Shown here piece by piece: positions 1 to 7,061 of a DNA stretch of 41,218 nucleotides. Numbering within the stretch: the stretch's first letter is position 1; each line of letters starts with the position of its first letter. The position numbers and the translations under genes are program-made. The notes below the pieces were generated by a model, which worked only from the letters and a program-made list of their open reading frames with translations, was not told where the DNA came from and made no database searches. Where the stretch lies: positions 1 through 41,218 of the forward strand of contig NZ_MRCS01000058.1 of NCBI RefSeq assembly GCF_002303925.1. The letters are read 5' to 3'. Origin of the DNA: Pseudomonas sp. ACN8 (GTDB lineage: Bacteria; Pseudomonadota; Gammaproteobacteria; Pseudomonadales; Pseudomonadaceae).

Positions 1-187
1 GGGTGAAGAGGTTGGTCTGGAGGGTACAGCCGCCCCCGTCATAACTTCCCGATCTGCCGCCAGCAACAGCGCCAACGCCTTTACTGCGGGCTTCTCACGG
101 GCGTTTTCGCCGATTGGTATGGAAGTTGCCGAACTCCCTGCCAACTGCCCATCCCCAAGGGGCAGTACTTCGACAGAGGGAATACCC

Positions 188-1534
188 ATGCACCCGTTAC
201 TGTGCAAAACCGCGACCGCCCTGGCAGTGACCGCTCTAGCCCAAGGCATTGCCCAGGCAGCGCTGTTTGCCGTAGACCCTGGCCCCTACCTGCCGGTCAA
301 TGGCAATTTCGCCGCCTGGTATCAAGACAGCCACGGCCGAACCCTTGACCTGTGTTTATCGAAGGCTGTCAGTTCCAGGGTTGCCAGCGCGCCGGGCGCC
401 CCGACTTACATGTGCTCGCTGATCCCTAATCCCGGCATTTTCGATGACACCCAACCGTTGGTCTTCCCGACCAATTTCCCCGACGAAGCGTTCTGGGCCA
501 CAGGCGAAACCTCCATCGTCGATGCCGCCCGAGGCATCGATTTGACCTATGTCTCGGCGCTCGAAGCCGCCTTCAGTGGCGGTGATCCGCTGGAGGGCGA
601 CCAGATCAGCTTCGCCCGCATCCGTGTTCGCATCGACGTGCCCACCGCCGGAACCTATGTCATCACTCACCCTTACGGCGTCGAAGTGTTCAACGTCGAC
701 ACTCCCGGCCGGCGGGCGATCAACATGACCCGGGACATCGGCATCGGTGCGCCGAAAACCTACGACGGCGCGCTCAAGGGCGACGTCGGGCCGTTCCTGC
801 GCAGCGTCAATGGCCCCTACACCGAGACCAACCCGGGCACTGGCCAGGCCGAACAATTCGTCGGTGATCCGAACCTCACCGAAGCCGTCACCGGCAGCCC
901 GTTCAACACCAACTATGTGCGCATCGAAGGCCCCAATGGCCTGGACTTGCGCACCAACCTCTTCGCCGTATCCGGCAAGTTGTCGAATGTGGCCCGGCCG
1001 ACCCCCGTGATCGCCGAGCGCAGCACCTACTCGCGACAGGCCGGCACCAGCGCCCCGGTGGCCCAGCAGGACGTGTTCGTGCTGGCCCCGCCGCCACCGG
1101 CCACCGTGATCCTGGACAGCAACAACCCGGTGCTGAGCTTCACCGAGGCGAACACCACCGGCCACTGGTATGCGCAGTCGCCGAACAATCCGACGCTGCC
1201 GAGCACCTTGCAGGTGACCGCCGACAACCACCTGGCCATCGCCAGCAGCACGCCGACCACCTTGCCCATGCCGCTGACCGACCTGGTGACGATCTCACGC
1301 GCCGAGTACAGCCTGAGCACCGGGCAAATCACCATCGTGGCCTCGACCAGCGATGAAACATCGCCACCGGTGCTCACCGCTACCTCCGGCACCGGCATCG
1401 CCATCGGCGCCCTGAGTGGTGACGGCGCCGTGAAAAGCCTGGCCACCGGCATCTCGCCGATTCCGCCAGCCCAGGTTCGTGTGTCGTCCTCCAACGGCGG
1501 CAGCGATACCGAAGAAGTGGTCATCGTGCAATGA
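188..1534 (+). CDS. Secreted protein of unknown function, paralogue 1
   Basis: A 448-residue protein. The ATG at 188 is preferred over the upstream ATG at 119 because it has a purine-rich GAGGGA about 7 bases upstream and begins a good signal peptide: basic start, hydrophobic stretch, then AQGIAQA before the mature ALFAVDPGPY. The first ~290 residues are clearly homologous to the next gene (shared DPGPY, WYQD, GIFDD, FARIR, TYxITHPYGVE, TRDIGIGAP, GPFLRSVNGPYTE and GDPNLTEAVTGSP). It lacks the extra C-terminal repeat domains of that paralogue. It is presumably exported through Sec and periplasmic or extracellular. I do not recognise an enzymatic motif and assign no function. The 35-base gap to the next gene suggests co-transcription. 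Confidence 0.8.
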   Translation: MHPLLCKTATALAVTALAQGIAQAALFAVDPGPYLPVNGNFAAWYQDSHGRTLDLCLSKAVSSRVASAPGAPTYMCSLIPNPGIFDDTQPLVFPTNFPDEAFWATGETSIVDAARGIDLTYVSALEAAFSGGDPLEGDQISFARIRVRIDVPTAGTYVITHPYGVEVFNVDTPGRRAINMTRDIGIGAPKTYDGALKGDVGPFLRSVNGPYTETNPGTGQAEQFVGDPNLTEAVTGSPFNTNYVRIEGPNGLDLRTNLFAVSGKLSNVARPTPVIAERSTYSRQAGTSAPVAQQDVFVLAPPPPATVILDSNNPVLSFTEANTTGHWYAQSPNNPTLPSTLQVTADNHLAIASSTPTTLPMPLTDLVTISRAEYSLSTGQITIVASTSDETSPPVLTATSGTGIAIGALSGDGAVKSLATGISPIPPAQVRVSSSNGGSDTEEVVIVQ

Positions 1535-1569
1535 ACGCCCACATGCCCGGATCCTCATCAGGAGGCATC

Positions 1570-3810
1570 ATGAACAAATGGCCACGCCTGGCGCTCAACG
1601 CCCTGGGACTGACTCTATCGCTGACCGGCGGTGCTTTGGCGCAACTCGCCGCCGTCGATCCCGGCCCTTACACCTTTGCCACCGGGAAATTCCCGATCTG
1701 GTATCAGGACAACAATTTGCTGTCGATGGAGCTGTGCCAGTCACGCGCCGCCAGCTCGCGGGTAGCAGCCAGCGTGCCACCGGCCTACATGTGCACCCTG
1801 CTGCCGACACCGGGCATTTTCGACGACACCCTGCCGATGGTGTTCCCGGATAACTGGCCGGACGAAGCCTTCTGGTTCCTGGCCGAGACCAGCATCCCCA
1901 ACAACATCGCCGGGTATGGCATGGACGCCTATGTCGCCGGGATCGAGGCCGCATTTGCCGGTGGCAACCCGCTCGATGGCGACCAGATCAGCTTCGCGCG
2001 GATTCGTATGCGGGTGAACATTCCCGTTGCCGGGACCTACACCATTACCCACCCCTATGGCGTGGAAACGGTCAACGTCACCACCCCCGGCCGTCGTGCG
2101 ATCAACATCACCAGAGACGTCGGCATCGGTGCGCCGGGGGTTTTCAGCGGTGCGGTCAACGGTGCGATCGGGCCGTTCCTGCGCAGCGTCAATGGCCCCT
2201 ACACCGAGGTGAACCCGGACACCGGCGCCGTCGAAACCTTCGTCGGCGACCCCAACCTCACCGAAGCCGTCACCGGCAGCCCCAACAACACCAACTTCGT
2301 GCGCATCCAGGGTCCGGCCGGGACCCTCCAGACCAACCTCTTCACCCTGTCCGGCAAGGTGCTCGACAACCGCGCGCAAACCGCGGTGGACATGACCCGT
2401 GCCACCTACCGCCGCATTGCCGGCACCGGCGGCAACAACACCCGGGTCGAAGTGTTTGCCAAAGCCGCCATCGGCTCGACCCTGTGCTTTCGCGAAAGCA
2501 TCGCCCTGGTCCCCGGCCCGCCTGTGTCGCCTTGCCAGACCAATATGGTGGGCGACAACAATGGCGTGTTCTTCGCCCAGCATCTGCTGGCCAACGGGAC
2601 GGTGCCGCCGGTCGTGGTGGTCACCGCCACCAACCCCGCCGGGACCACCCGCCCGACCGCGGTGTCGAGCAAGCTCTCCGACGTGGTGAAAATCCAGACC
2701 GCCCATTACAGCTGGAGCAACCACAGCCTGCTGATCGAGGCCACCTCCACGGACGAAGTGGTGGTACCGGACATGGTCGCCCAGGGTTACGGACGGCTGT
2801 CGAAAACCGGAACCCTGCAACACCTCACGGTGGCTGACCTGACCCAGCCGCCTGCAACCGTGACGGTCAAATCCGCCGCCGGCGGCAGTGACACCGAGCC
2901 CGTTGTCGTGGTCGGCACGGCGCCGGACAGCGGCCAGAATCAGCGGCCGCTGGCGGTTGCCGACGCTGGCAGCACCAGCTTCGGTGTGCCGCTCACCCTT
3001 AATGTGCTGGCCAACGACAGCGACCCGGACGGCAATACGCCACTGAGCATCACGGCGTTGACCCCACCCGCTGCAGGCCAGGGCACCGTGGCATTGGCCG
3101 CCAACAACGTGGTCTATACCCCGCCGCCGGTCGTCACTGCACCGTTGACCACGACCTTTACCTACAAGGCTCAAGACGCCAAAGGCCTGGCCTCGGCCAA
3201 TCCGGCCACCGTGACCATCACGGTGGCGCCTAACCGGCCTCCGGTGGCGGTCGCCGACAGCATTGCCACCCAGGGCGTGCCGGTCACGATCAACGTGCTG
3301 GCCAACGACACAGATCCGGAAGGTAACGTGCCGCTGGCCGTCGACAGCATCACTCCACCGGCAACAGGCCAGGGCACGGTGGCAATCAACGGCACGGCAG
3401 TGACCTACACCCCACCGGCCGTGATCCTGACGCCATTCACCACGACCTTCACCTACGTCGCCCGGGACAGCTTCGGCGCCCTGTCGGCACCGGCCACGGT
3501 CACGGTGCAGGTCTCGCCGCCACTGGTGCTTGAGACCTTCAACGTAACGACAGCCACGGTCACTGCCCGTTCCGGCAACCGCTTTACCTGGAACTTCGCC
3601 GGAACCTCTTCGGCGATCCTGGGCAACTCGGTCACTGTTCAGGTGACCACGCCGGCCGGCCTGGTCACCCTGGGCACCACCAATGTGGCGAATAACGGGC
3701 GGTGGACGTTGACGGTCAACAACAGCGCGATCCGCCCATCGGTAAGCCCGACGGCAACCATCCGGTCAGCCCGAGGCTCGGTGCGCAGCGTCACCGTCAT
3801 CGTGCGGTAA
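1570..3810 (+). CDS. Secreted protein of unknown function with tandem Ig-like/VCBS-type repeats, paralogue 2
   Basis: A 746-residue protein. The start at 1570 has AGGAGG about 5 bases upstream; the in-frame ATG at 1531 overlaps the previous stop and has no such site. The signal peptide ends near GGALAQ/LAAVDPGPY. Residues ~20-330 match paralogue 1. Residues ~458-553 and ~554-655 are two near-identical repeats of the bacterial Ig/cadherin-like type, each with NVLANDxDP(D/E)GNxPL, then GQGTVA, a YTPP strand and FTYxAxD; about 90 C-terminal residues follow. Such repeats usually act as spacers or adhesion modules in secreted proteins. The N-terminal family is unknown to me. It is probably in an operon with the preceding gene, so the pair looks like a tandem duplication followed by domain gain or loss. 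Confidence 0.8.
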   Translation: MNKWPRLALNALGLTLSLTGGALAQLAAVDPGPYTFATGKFPIWYQDNNLLSMELCQSRAASSRVAASVPPAYMCTLLPTPGIFDDTLPMVFPDNWPDEAFWFLAETSIPNNIAGYGMDAYVAGIEAAFAGGNPLDGDQISFARIRMRVNIPVAGTYTITHPYGVETVNVTTPGRRAINITRDVGIGAPGVFSGAVNGAIGPFLRSVNGPYTEVNPDTGAVETFVGDPNLTEAVTGSPNNTNFVRIQGPAGTLQTNLFTLSGKVLDNRAQTAVDMTRATYRRIAGTGGNNTRVEVFAKAAIGSTLCFRESIALVPGPPVSPCQTNMVGDNNGVFFAQHLLANGTVPPVVVVTATNPAGTTRPTAVSSKLSDVVKIQTAHYSWSNHSLLIEATSTDEVVVPDMVAQGYGRLSKTGTLQHLTVADLTQPPATVTVKSAAGGSDTEPVVVVGTAPDSGQNQRPLAVADAGSTSFGVPLTLNVLANDSDPDGNTPLSITALTPPAAGQGTVALAANNVVYTPPPVVTAPLTTTFTYKAQDAKGLASANPATVTITVAPNRPPVAVADSIATQGVPVTINVLANDTDPEGNVPLAVDSITPPATGQGTVAINGTAVTYTPPAVILTPFTTTFTYVARDSFGALSAPATVTVQVSPPLVLETFNVTTATVTARSGNRFTWNFAGTSSAILGNSVTVQVTTPAGLVTLGTTNVANNGRWTLTVNNSAIRPSVSPTATIRSARGSVRSVTVIVR

Positions 3811-3816
3811 ACGCTC

Positions 3817-3845
3817 GCCCCACCGGCCAGTACAGCCGGTGGGGC
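3817..3845. terminator. Perfect hairpin between convergent genes, candidate bidirectional terminator
   Basis: An 11-bp perfect stem (GCCCCACCGGC at 3817-3827 with its complement at 3835-3845) and a 7-base loop lie between the convergent stops at 3810 and 3863. There is no clear T tract on either side, so it may be a weak terminator or an RNA 3'-end stabiliser. Confidence 0.55.
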
Positions 3846-3862
3846 CCGTTGGCAATGGACGA

Positions 3863-5269
3863 CTAGCGCACCAGTCGTCCGGCCAGCGCCTTGGCCTGGC
3901 TCACCACGTCAGAAACGGCCGTACTTTCCCACCACATGCCGCGCAACGGCGGGCCCATGGCAAACAGCCGACTGGCGGGCTGACCCTCGGCGCTCAGGAC
4001 CGCGCCATCGACCTCCGCGGCAATCCCCAGGGCCAACGGCCCCGGTCGGACCAGGCCACGGGCGAGCAGTTGCCGGGGCAACGGCCGCGCGACCCGGCGC
4101 CAGTCATATTCGATGCCGCTGGAGTTGATCAGGGCGCCAGCGCTGACGACACAGGTGTGTGCCTCGCCGCGCCGCCGAAGGCGGATACTGACGCCGTCGC
4201 CCGTCGAGCGCTCAAGCCCCTCGAACGAAGCGGCGTGAATTCGTAACCGCCCTTCTTCATACAAACGCTCCACCAGTTCGGCACTCAGGGGTGACGAGCG
4301 GTGGTGATGGCTTTCCCACCACGGCCGCACATGTCGCACGAACTGCCGACGCTGCTCGTCCGTCGCCTGGTGCCACAAGCGACCGATATGTGGCCGCACC
4401 GTGTTCAGTGGCGCCTGCCAGTCGATGCCTTGGGCAATGGCGTCCCGACAGTGCCGACGCAGTTCGCGCATCAACTGGCGAGGTGTGCGGATGTGCTGAT
4501 CCTGCGCGAGAAAATCCACCCAGGCCGGTGGCTGGCGACGCACATGGGGTCGCAGGCCATGGCGGGAAAACACTTCGATGGGCCCACGATGCCCGGCCTG
4601 ATCCAGGGACACCACGGCGTCGATCATGGTCAGGCCCGAGCCGATGATCATGACCGTCGATTGCGGGTCGAGTCGCTGCATGGCCGCCACGTCCCACGGA
4701 TCAAGGGCTGCAGCGTTCAAGCCGCAGGATCGGGTTTGTGGCGTGCACGCGGCGGGAAACATCCCGGTGGCCAAGACCGCAAAAGCGCCCTGCAAGCTTC
4801 GGCCATCACTCAAGGTCAACCGCACGGCGTCTGCATCGGCTTGCAAATCGACCACTTCGGCCTGCACATGCTCGACCGTCGAACCGTTCAATGCGCCCAG
4901 CGCCTGCGCGTCTGCCAGGCGCTGGCGGGCGTACAGGCCGAAAATTCCCCGTGGCGGAAACAGCTCGCCGACCGGCACCTGCTGCTGATCCGATTCCGGC
5001 CAGCCGCCCGCTTTGATGTACTCGGTCAGCCATTGGGTAAAGTCGTCGGCGTTGTCCGGGTCGACACTCACCCGCGCCGCGTTGCCGTTGAGCGTATGGC
5101 CCAGTTCCACCGCGCTGTAGGCAACGCCCCGCCCCAACTCGGCCCGAGGCTCGATCACCAGCACCCGGCACCGGCCCGGCCGGCGCATCAACTGCGCCGC
5201 CAGCATGGCGCCACTGAGGCCACCACCGACAATCAGGATGTCGGCATCATTGGTCAAGCTATGGCCCAT
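3863..5269 (-). CDS. FAD/NAD(P)-binding protein (FAD-dependent oxidoreductase-like)
   Basis: A 468-residue protein with an N-terminal dinucleotide-binding motif, ILIVGGGLSGAMLAAQL (residues ~11-27, GxGxxG pattern), an acidic residue at the end of the second strand (VLVIEPRAELGRG), and the GRGVAYS/LNGNAARVS segment typical of the FAD-NAD(P)-binding family PF13454. A second glycine-rich strand (VMIIGSGLTMIDAVVSL) and an ATG motif (AVLATGMFPAA) support a two-dinucleotide fold. GGGAG lies upstream of the ATG at 5269. The substrate is unknown. The XRE-cupin gene lies just upstream on the same strand (stop at 5284, 14 bases away), so the two may be co-transcribed, and the regulator may control this gene as well as the exporter. 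Confidence 0.8.
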   Translation of the reverse strand: MGHSLTNDADILIVGGGLSGAMLAAQLMRRPGRCRVLVIEPRAELGRGVAYSAVELGHTLNGNAARVSVDPDNADDFTQWLTEYIKAGGWPESDQQQVPVGELFPPRGIFGLYARQRLADAQALGALNGSTVEHVQAEVVDLQADADAVRLTLSDGRSLQGAFAVLATGMFPAACTPQTRSCGLNAAALDPWDVAAMQRLDPQSTVMIIGSGLTMIDAVVSLDQAGHRGPIEVFSRHGLRPHVRRQPPAWVDFLAQDQHIRTPRQLMRELRRHCRDAIAQGIDWQAPLNTVRPHIGRLWHQATDEQRRQFVRHVRPWWESHHHRSSPLSAELVERLYEEGRLRIHAASFEGLERSTGDGVSIRLRRRGEAHTCVVSAGALINSSGIEYDWRRVARPLPRQLLARGLVRPGPLALGIAAEVDGAVLSAEGQPASRLFAMGPPLRGMWWESTAVSDVVSQAKALAGRLVR

Positions 5270-5283
5270 CGTGTACTCCCTGT

Positions 5284-5847
5284 TCAGATCACCACATTAC
5301 GCACAAACTTTGCCGCCACAGCCCCGTCGTTGCGATAACAGTGCGGCTGGTTGCTGGCGAACATGAAGAATTCACCCGCCGCGATATTCTGCGGCTGGTC
5401 GCCCAGCATAACGGTCAGGCAACCTTCGAAGACATAAATCTGTTCGCTCCAGCCATCGGCGTCCGGCTCCGACGGATACACCTCACCCGGTTGCAGGCAC
5501 CATTCCCACTGCTCGACTTCGCGGCTGGCCTGGGCCTTGGAGAGCAACACCGCCCGGCTGCCGGGAATCGTGCCGGTCCAGGCCAGCTCGTTGATACGGC
5601 TGGGATCCCGGGCGTCGGGCGCCTGGATCAAATCACTGAAGGCGACGTCGAGGGCTTCGGCGACGCGGTCGAGGGTGGTCAGGCTGACGTTCTTTTCCCC
5701 TGCCTCGATCGCCACCAGCATGCGACGGCTGACACCGGACTTTTCCGCCAGTGCCGTCTGGCTCAAGTCGGCGGCATGACGCAAACGGCGGACATTTTGA
5801 CTGACGTGCTGGAGGACCGATGCCCGTTGGGTAGAATCTTTGTGCAC
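5284..5847 (-). CDS. XRE-family transcriptional regulator with C-terminal cupin domain
   Basis: About 187 residues from the GTG at 5847 (MHKDSTQ...). A second GTG at 5859 would add four residues, and neither has a strong ribosome site; the reading frame open further upstream overlaps the divergent gene and is not coding. Residues ~14-75 form an XRE helix-turn-helix (VRRLRHAADLSQTALAEKSG, then VSRRMLVAIEAGEKN and LDRVAEALDVAFSDL). Residues ~110-187 form a small cupin barrel (WSEQIYVFEGCLTVMLGDQPQNI, AGEFFMFASNQPHCYRN), probably a ligand sensor. It is transcribed divergently from the EamA exporter; the palindrome at 5873-5884 is a candidate operator. The fold is certain, the ligand is not. Confidence 0.85.
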   Translation of the reverse strand: MHKDSTQRASVLQHVSQNVRRLRHAADLSQTALAEKSGVSRRMLVAIEAGEKNVSLTTLDRVAEALDVAFSDLIQAPDARDPSRINELAWTGTIPGSRAVLLSKAQASREVEQWEWCLQPGEVYPSEPDADGWSEQIYVFEGCLTVMLGDQPQNIAAGEFFMFASNQPHCYRNDGAVAAKFVRNVVI

Positions 5848-5872
5848 TATATTGCTCACTGAGTGGGGTTGG

Positions 5873-5884
5873 GCAGTATACTGC
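5873..5884. promoter_or_regulatory. Palindrome GCAGTATACTGC, candidate operator
   Basis: A perfect 12-bp palindrome in the 84-bp divergent region between the XRE-cupin regulator and the EamA exporter, 26 bases from the regulator start. Position and symmetry fit an XRE dimer site; the assignment is inference. Confidence 0.45.
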
Positions 5885-5931
5885 GCAACATTCGACGCAT
5901 TGTGCGTCCCCCTCCAGTAGCGTGCAAGGTC

Positions 5932-6870
5932 ATGACGTCGGTGAACTCCCCAAAGGCTTCCTCCCGTTTTACAAGGTTCAGCAAGGCCGAATGCGTGCTG
6001 GTGCTGATCACGATGGTCTGGGGCGGTACCTTCCTGCTGGTACAGCATGCGATGACCGTCAGTGGCCCAATGTTTTTCGTCGGCCTGCGCTTTGCCGCCG
6101 CCGCAAGCATCGTTGCCCTGTTTTCCTGGCGTCACCTGCGTGACCTGACCTTGTTCGAACTCAAGGCCGGGTCGTTTATCGGCGTGGCGATCATGCTCGG
6201 CTACGGCTTGCAGACGGTCGGGTTGCAGAGCATTCCCAGCAGCCAATCGGCATTCATTACCGCGCTGTACGTCCCGTTTGTGCCGTTGTTGCAATGGCTG
6301 GTGCTGGGGCGGCGTCCGGGGTTGATGCCGAGCATCGGCATCATGCTGGCCTTTACCGGGTTGATGCTGCTGTCCGGGCCGTCCGGTGCGTCGTTCAACT
6401 TCAGCCCCGGTGAAATCGCCACCTTGATCAGCGCCGTGGCCATTGCGGCGGAGATCATCCTGATCAGCACCTATGCCGGCCAGGTCGATGTGCGCCGGGT
6501 GACGGTGGTACAACTGGCGGTCACTTCGGCGCTGTCGTTCCTGATGGTAGTGCCGACCAACGAGGCGATTCCGGACTTCTCCTGGTTGTTGCTGTGCAGC
6601 GCGCTGGGGCTTGGGGCGGCGAGCGCGGCGATTCAGGTGGCGATGAACTGGGCGCAGAAAAGCGTGTCACCGACCCGCGCCACGCTGATCTATGCCGGCG
6701 AGCCGGTATGGGCCGGGATTGTCGGGCGCATCGCCGGGGAACGCTTGCCGGCCATTGCCCTGGTCGGGGCCGGGTTGATTGTAGCGGCGGTGATCGTCAG
6801 TGAGTTGAAGACCAAGGGTAAGGCGGCGGCTGAAGAAGAGCTGGAGCAGGAGCAGGAAACTCAGCGATAA
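5932..6870 (+). CDS. DMT-superfamily (EamA) inner-membrane transporter
   Basis: A 312-residue polytopic protein from the ATG at 5932; the frame is open further upstream, but that segment overlaps the regulator promoter. Two EamA repeats of about five helices each are visible: residues ~22-140 (VLVLITMVWGGTFLLVQHAM, FVGLRFAAA, SSQSAFITALYVPFVPLLQW) and ~150-290 (LMLLSGPSG, AAEIILISTYAG, LIYAGEPVWAGIVG). The C-terminus is a charged KTKGKAAAEEELEQEQE tail. EamA proteins typically export amino acids or other small metabolites; the substrate cannot be read here. The divergent XRE-cupin gene is the likely regulator. Confidence 0.85.
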   Translation: MTSVNSPKASSRFTRFSKAECVLVLITMVWGGTFLLVQHAMTVSGPMFFVGLRFAAAASIVALFSWRHLRDLTLFELKAGSFIGVAIMLGYGLQTVGLQSIPSSQSAFITALYVPFVPLLQWLVLGRRPGLMPSIGIMLAFTGLMLLSGPSGASFNFSPGEIATLISAVAIAAEIILISTYAGQVDVRRVTVVQLAVTSALSFLMVVPTNEAIPDFSWLLLCSALGLGAASAAIQVAMNWAQKSVSPTRATLIYAGEPVWAGIVGRIAGERLPAIALVGAGLIVAAVIVSELKTKGKAAAEEELEQEQETQR

Positions 6871-6880
6871 ACTGCGGATT

Positions 6881-6925
6881 CTGTGCCGCCGGTTAGACAG
6901 CCTGCTCGCGAAGGCGCCGGCACAG
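6881..6925. repeat. Degenerate REP-like hairpin
   Basis: CTGTGCCG at 6881-6888 pairs with CGGCACAG at 6918-6925 around a core containing CCTGCTCGCGAAGG, a decayed REP half. It lies just after the EamA stop and may end that transcript. Confidence 0.45.
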
Positions 6926-7002
6926 GCAAAACCCCTCTTCCGGAAACAATGTGAATCAGGGCTTTTCCGTCTACCGTGTAGGATTCTGCGACAGCTTGGC
7001 GT

Positions 7003-7031
7003 TTGGTGATCCGGGAGCTGGCACGTATGAT
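7003..7031 (+). promoter_or_regulatory. Candidate sigma-70-type promoter of the mrp operon
   Basis: TTGGTG at 7003-7008 and TATGAT at 7026-7031 are spaced by 17 bases and lie about 30 bases before the mrpA start. Prediction from consensus only. Confidence 0.5.
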
Positions 7032-7061
7032 GCTTCACAAACTTCCGCAGATTAGAAGCCT

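Noticed and set aside
145..165. Hairpin CTGCCC/GGGCAG before the first secreted protein
   Set aside because: Short stem without T tract and partly inside the possible upstream open frame; too weak to call a terminator or regulator.
1741..3174. 477-residue minus-strand frame, and the similar one at 356-1231
   Set aside because: Both are antisense to the two secreted paralogues; the paralogues conserve protein sequence in the plus frame, which shows the real coding strand.
4301..5338. 345-residue plus-strand frame
   Set aside because: Opposite the FAD-binding protein, which has a clear dinucleotide-binding motif; the plus frame has no recognisable domain.
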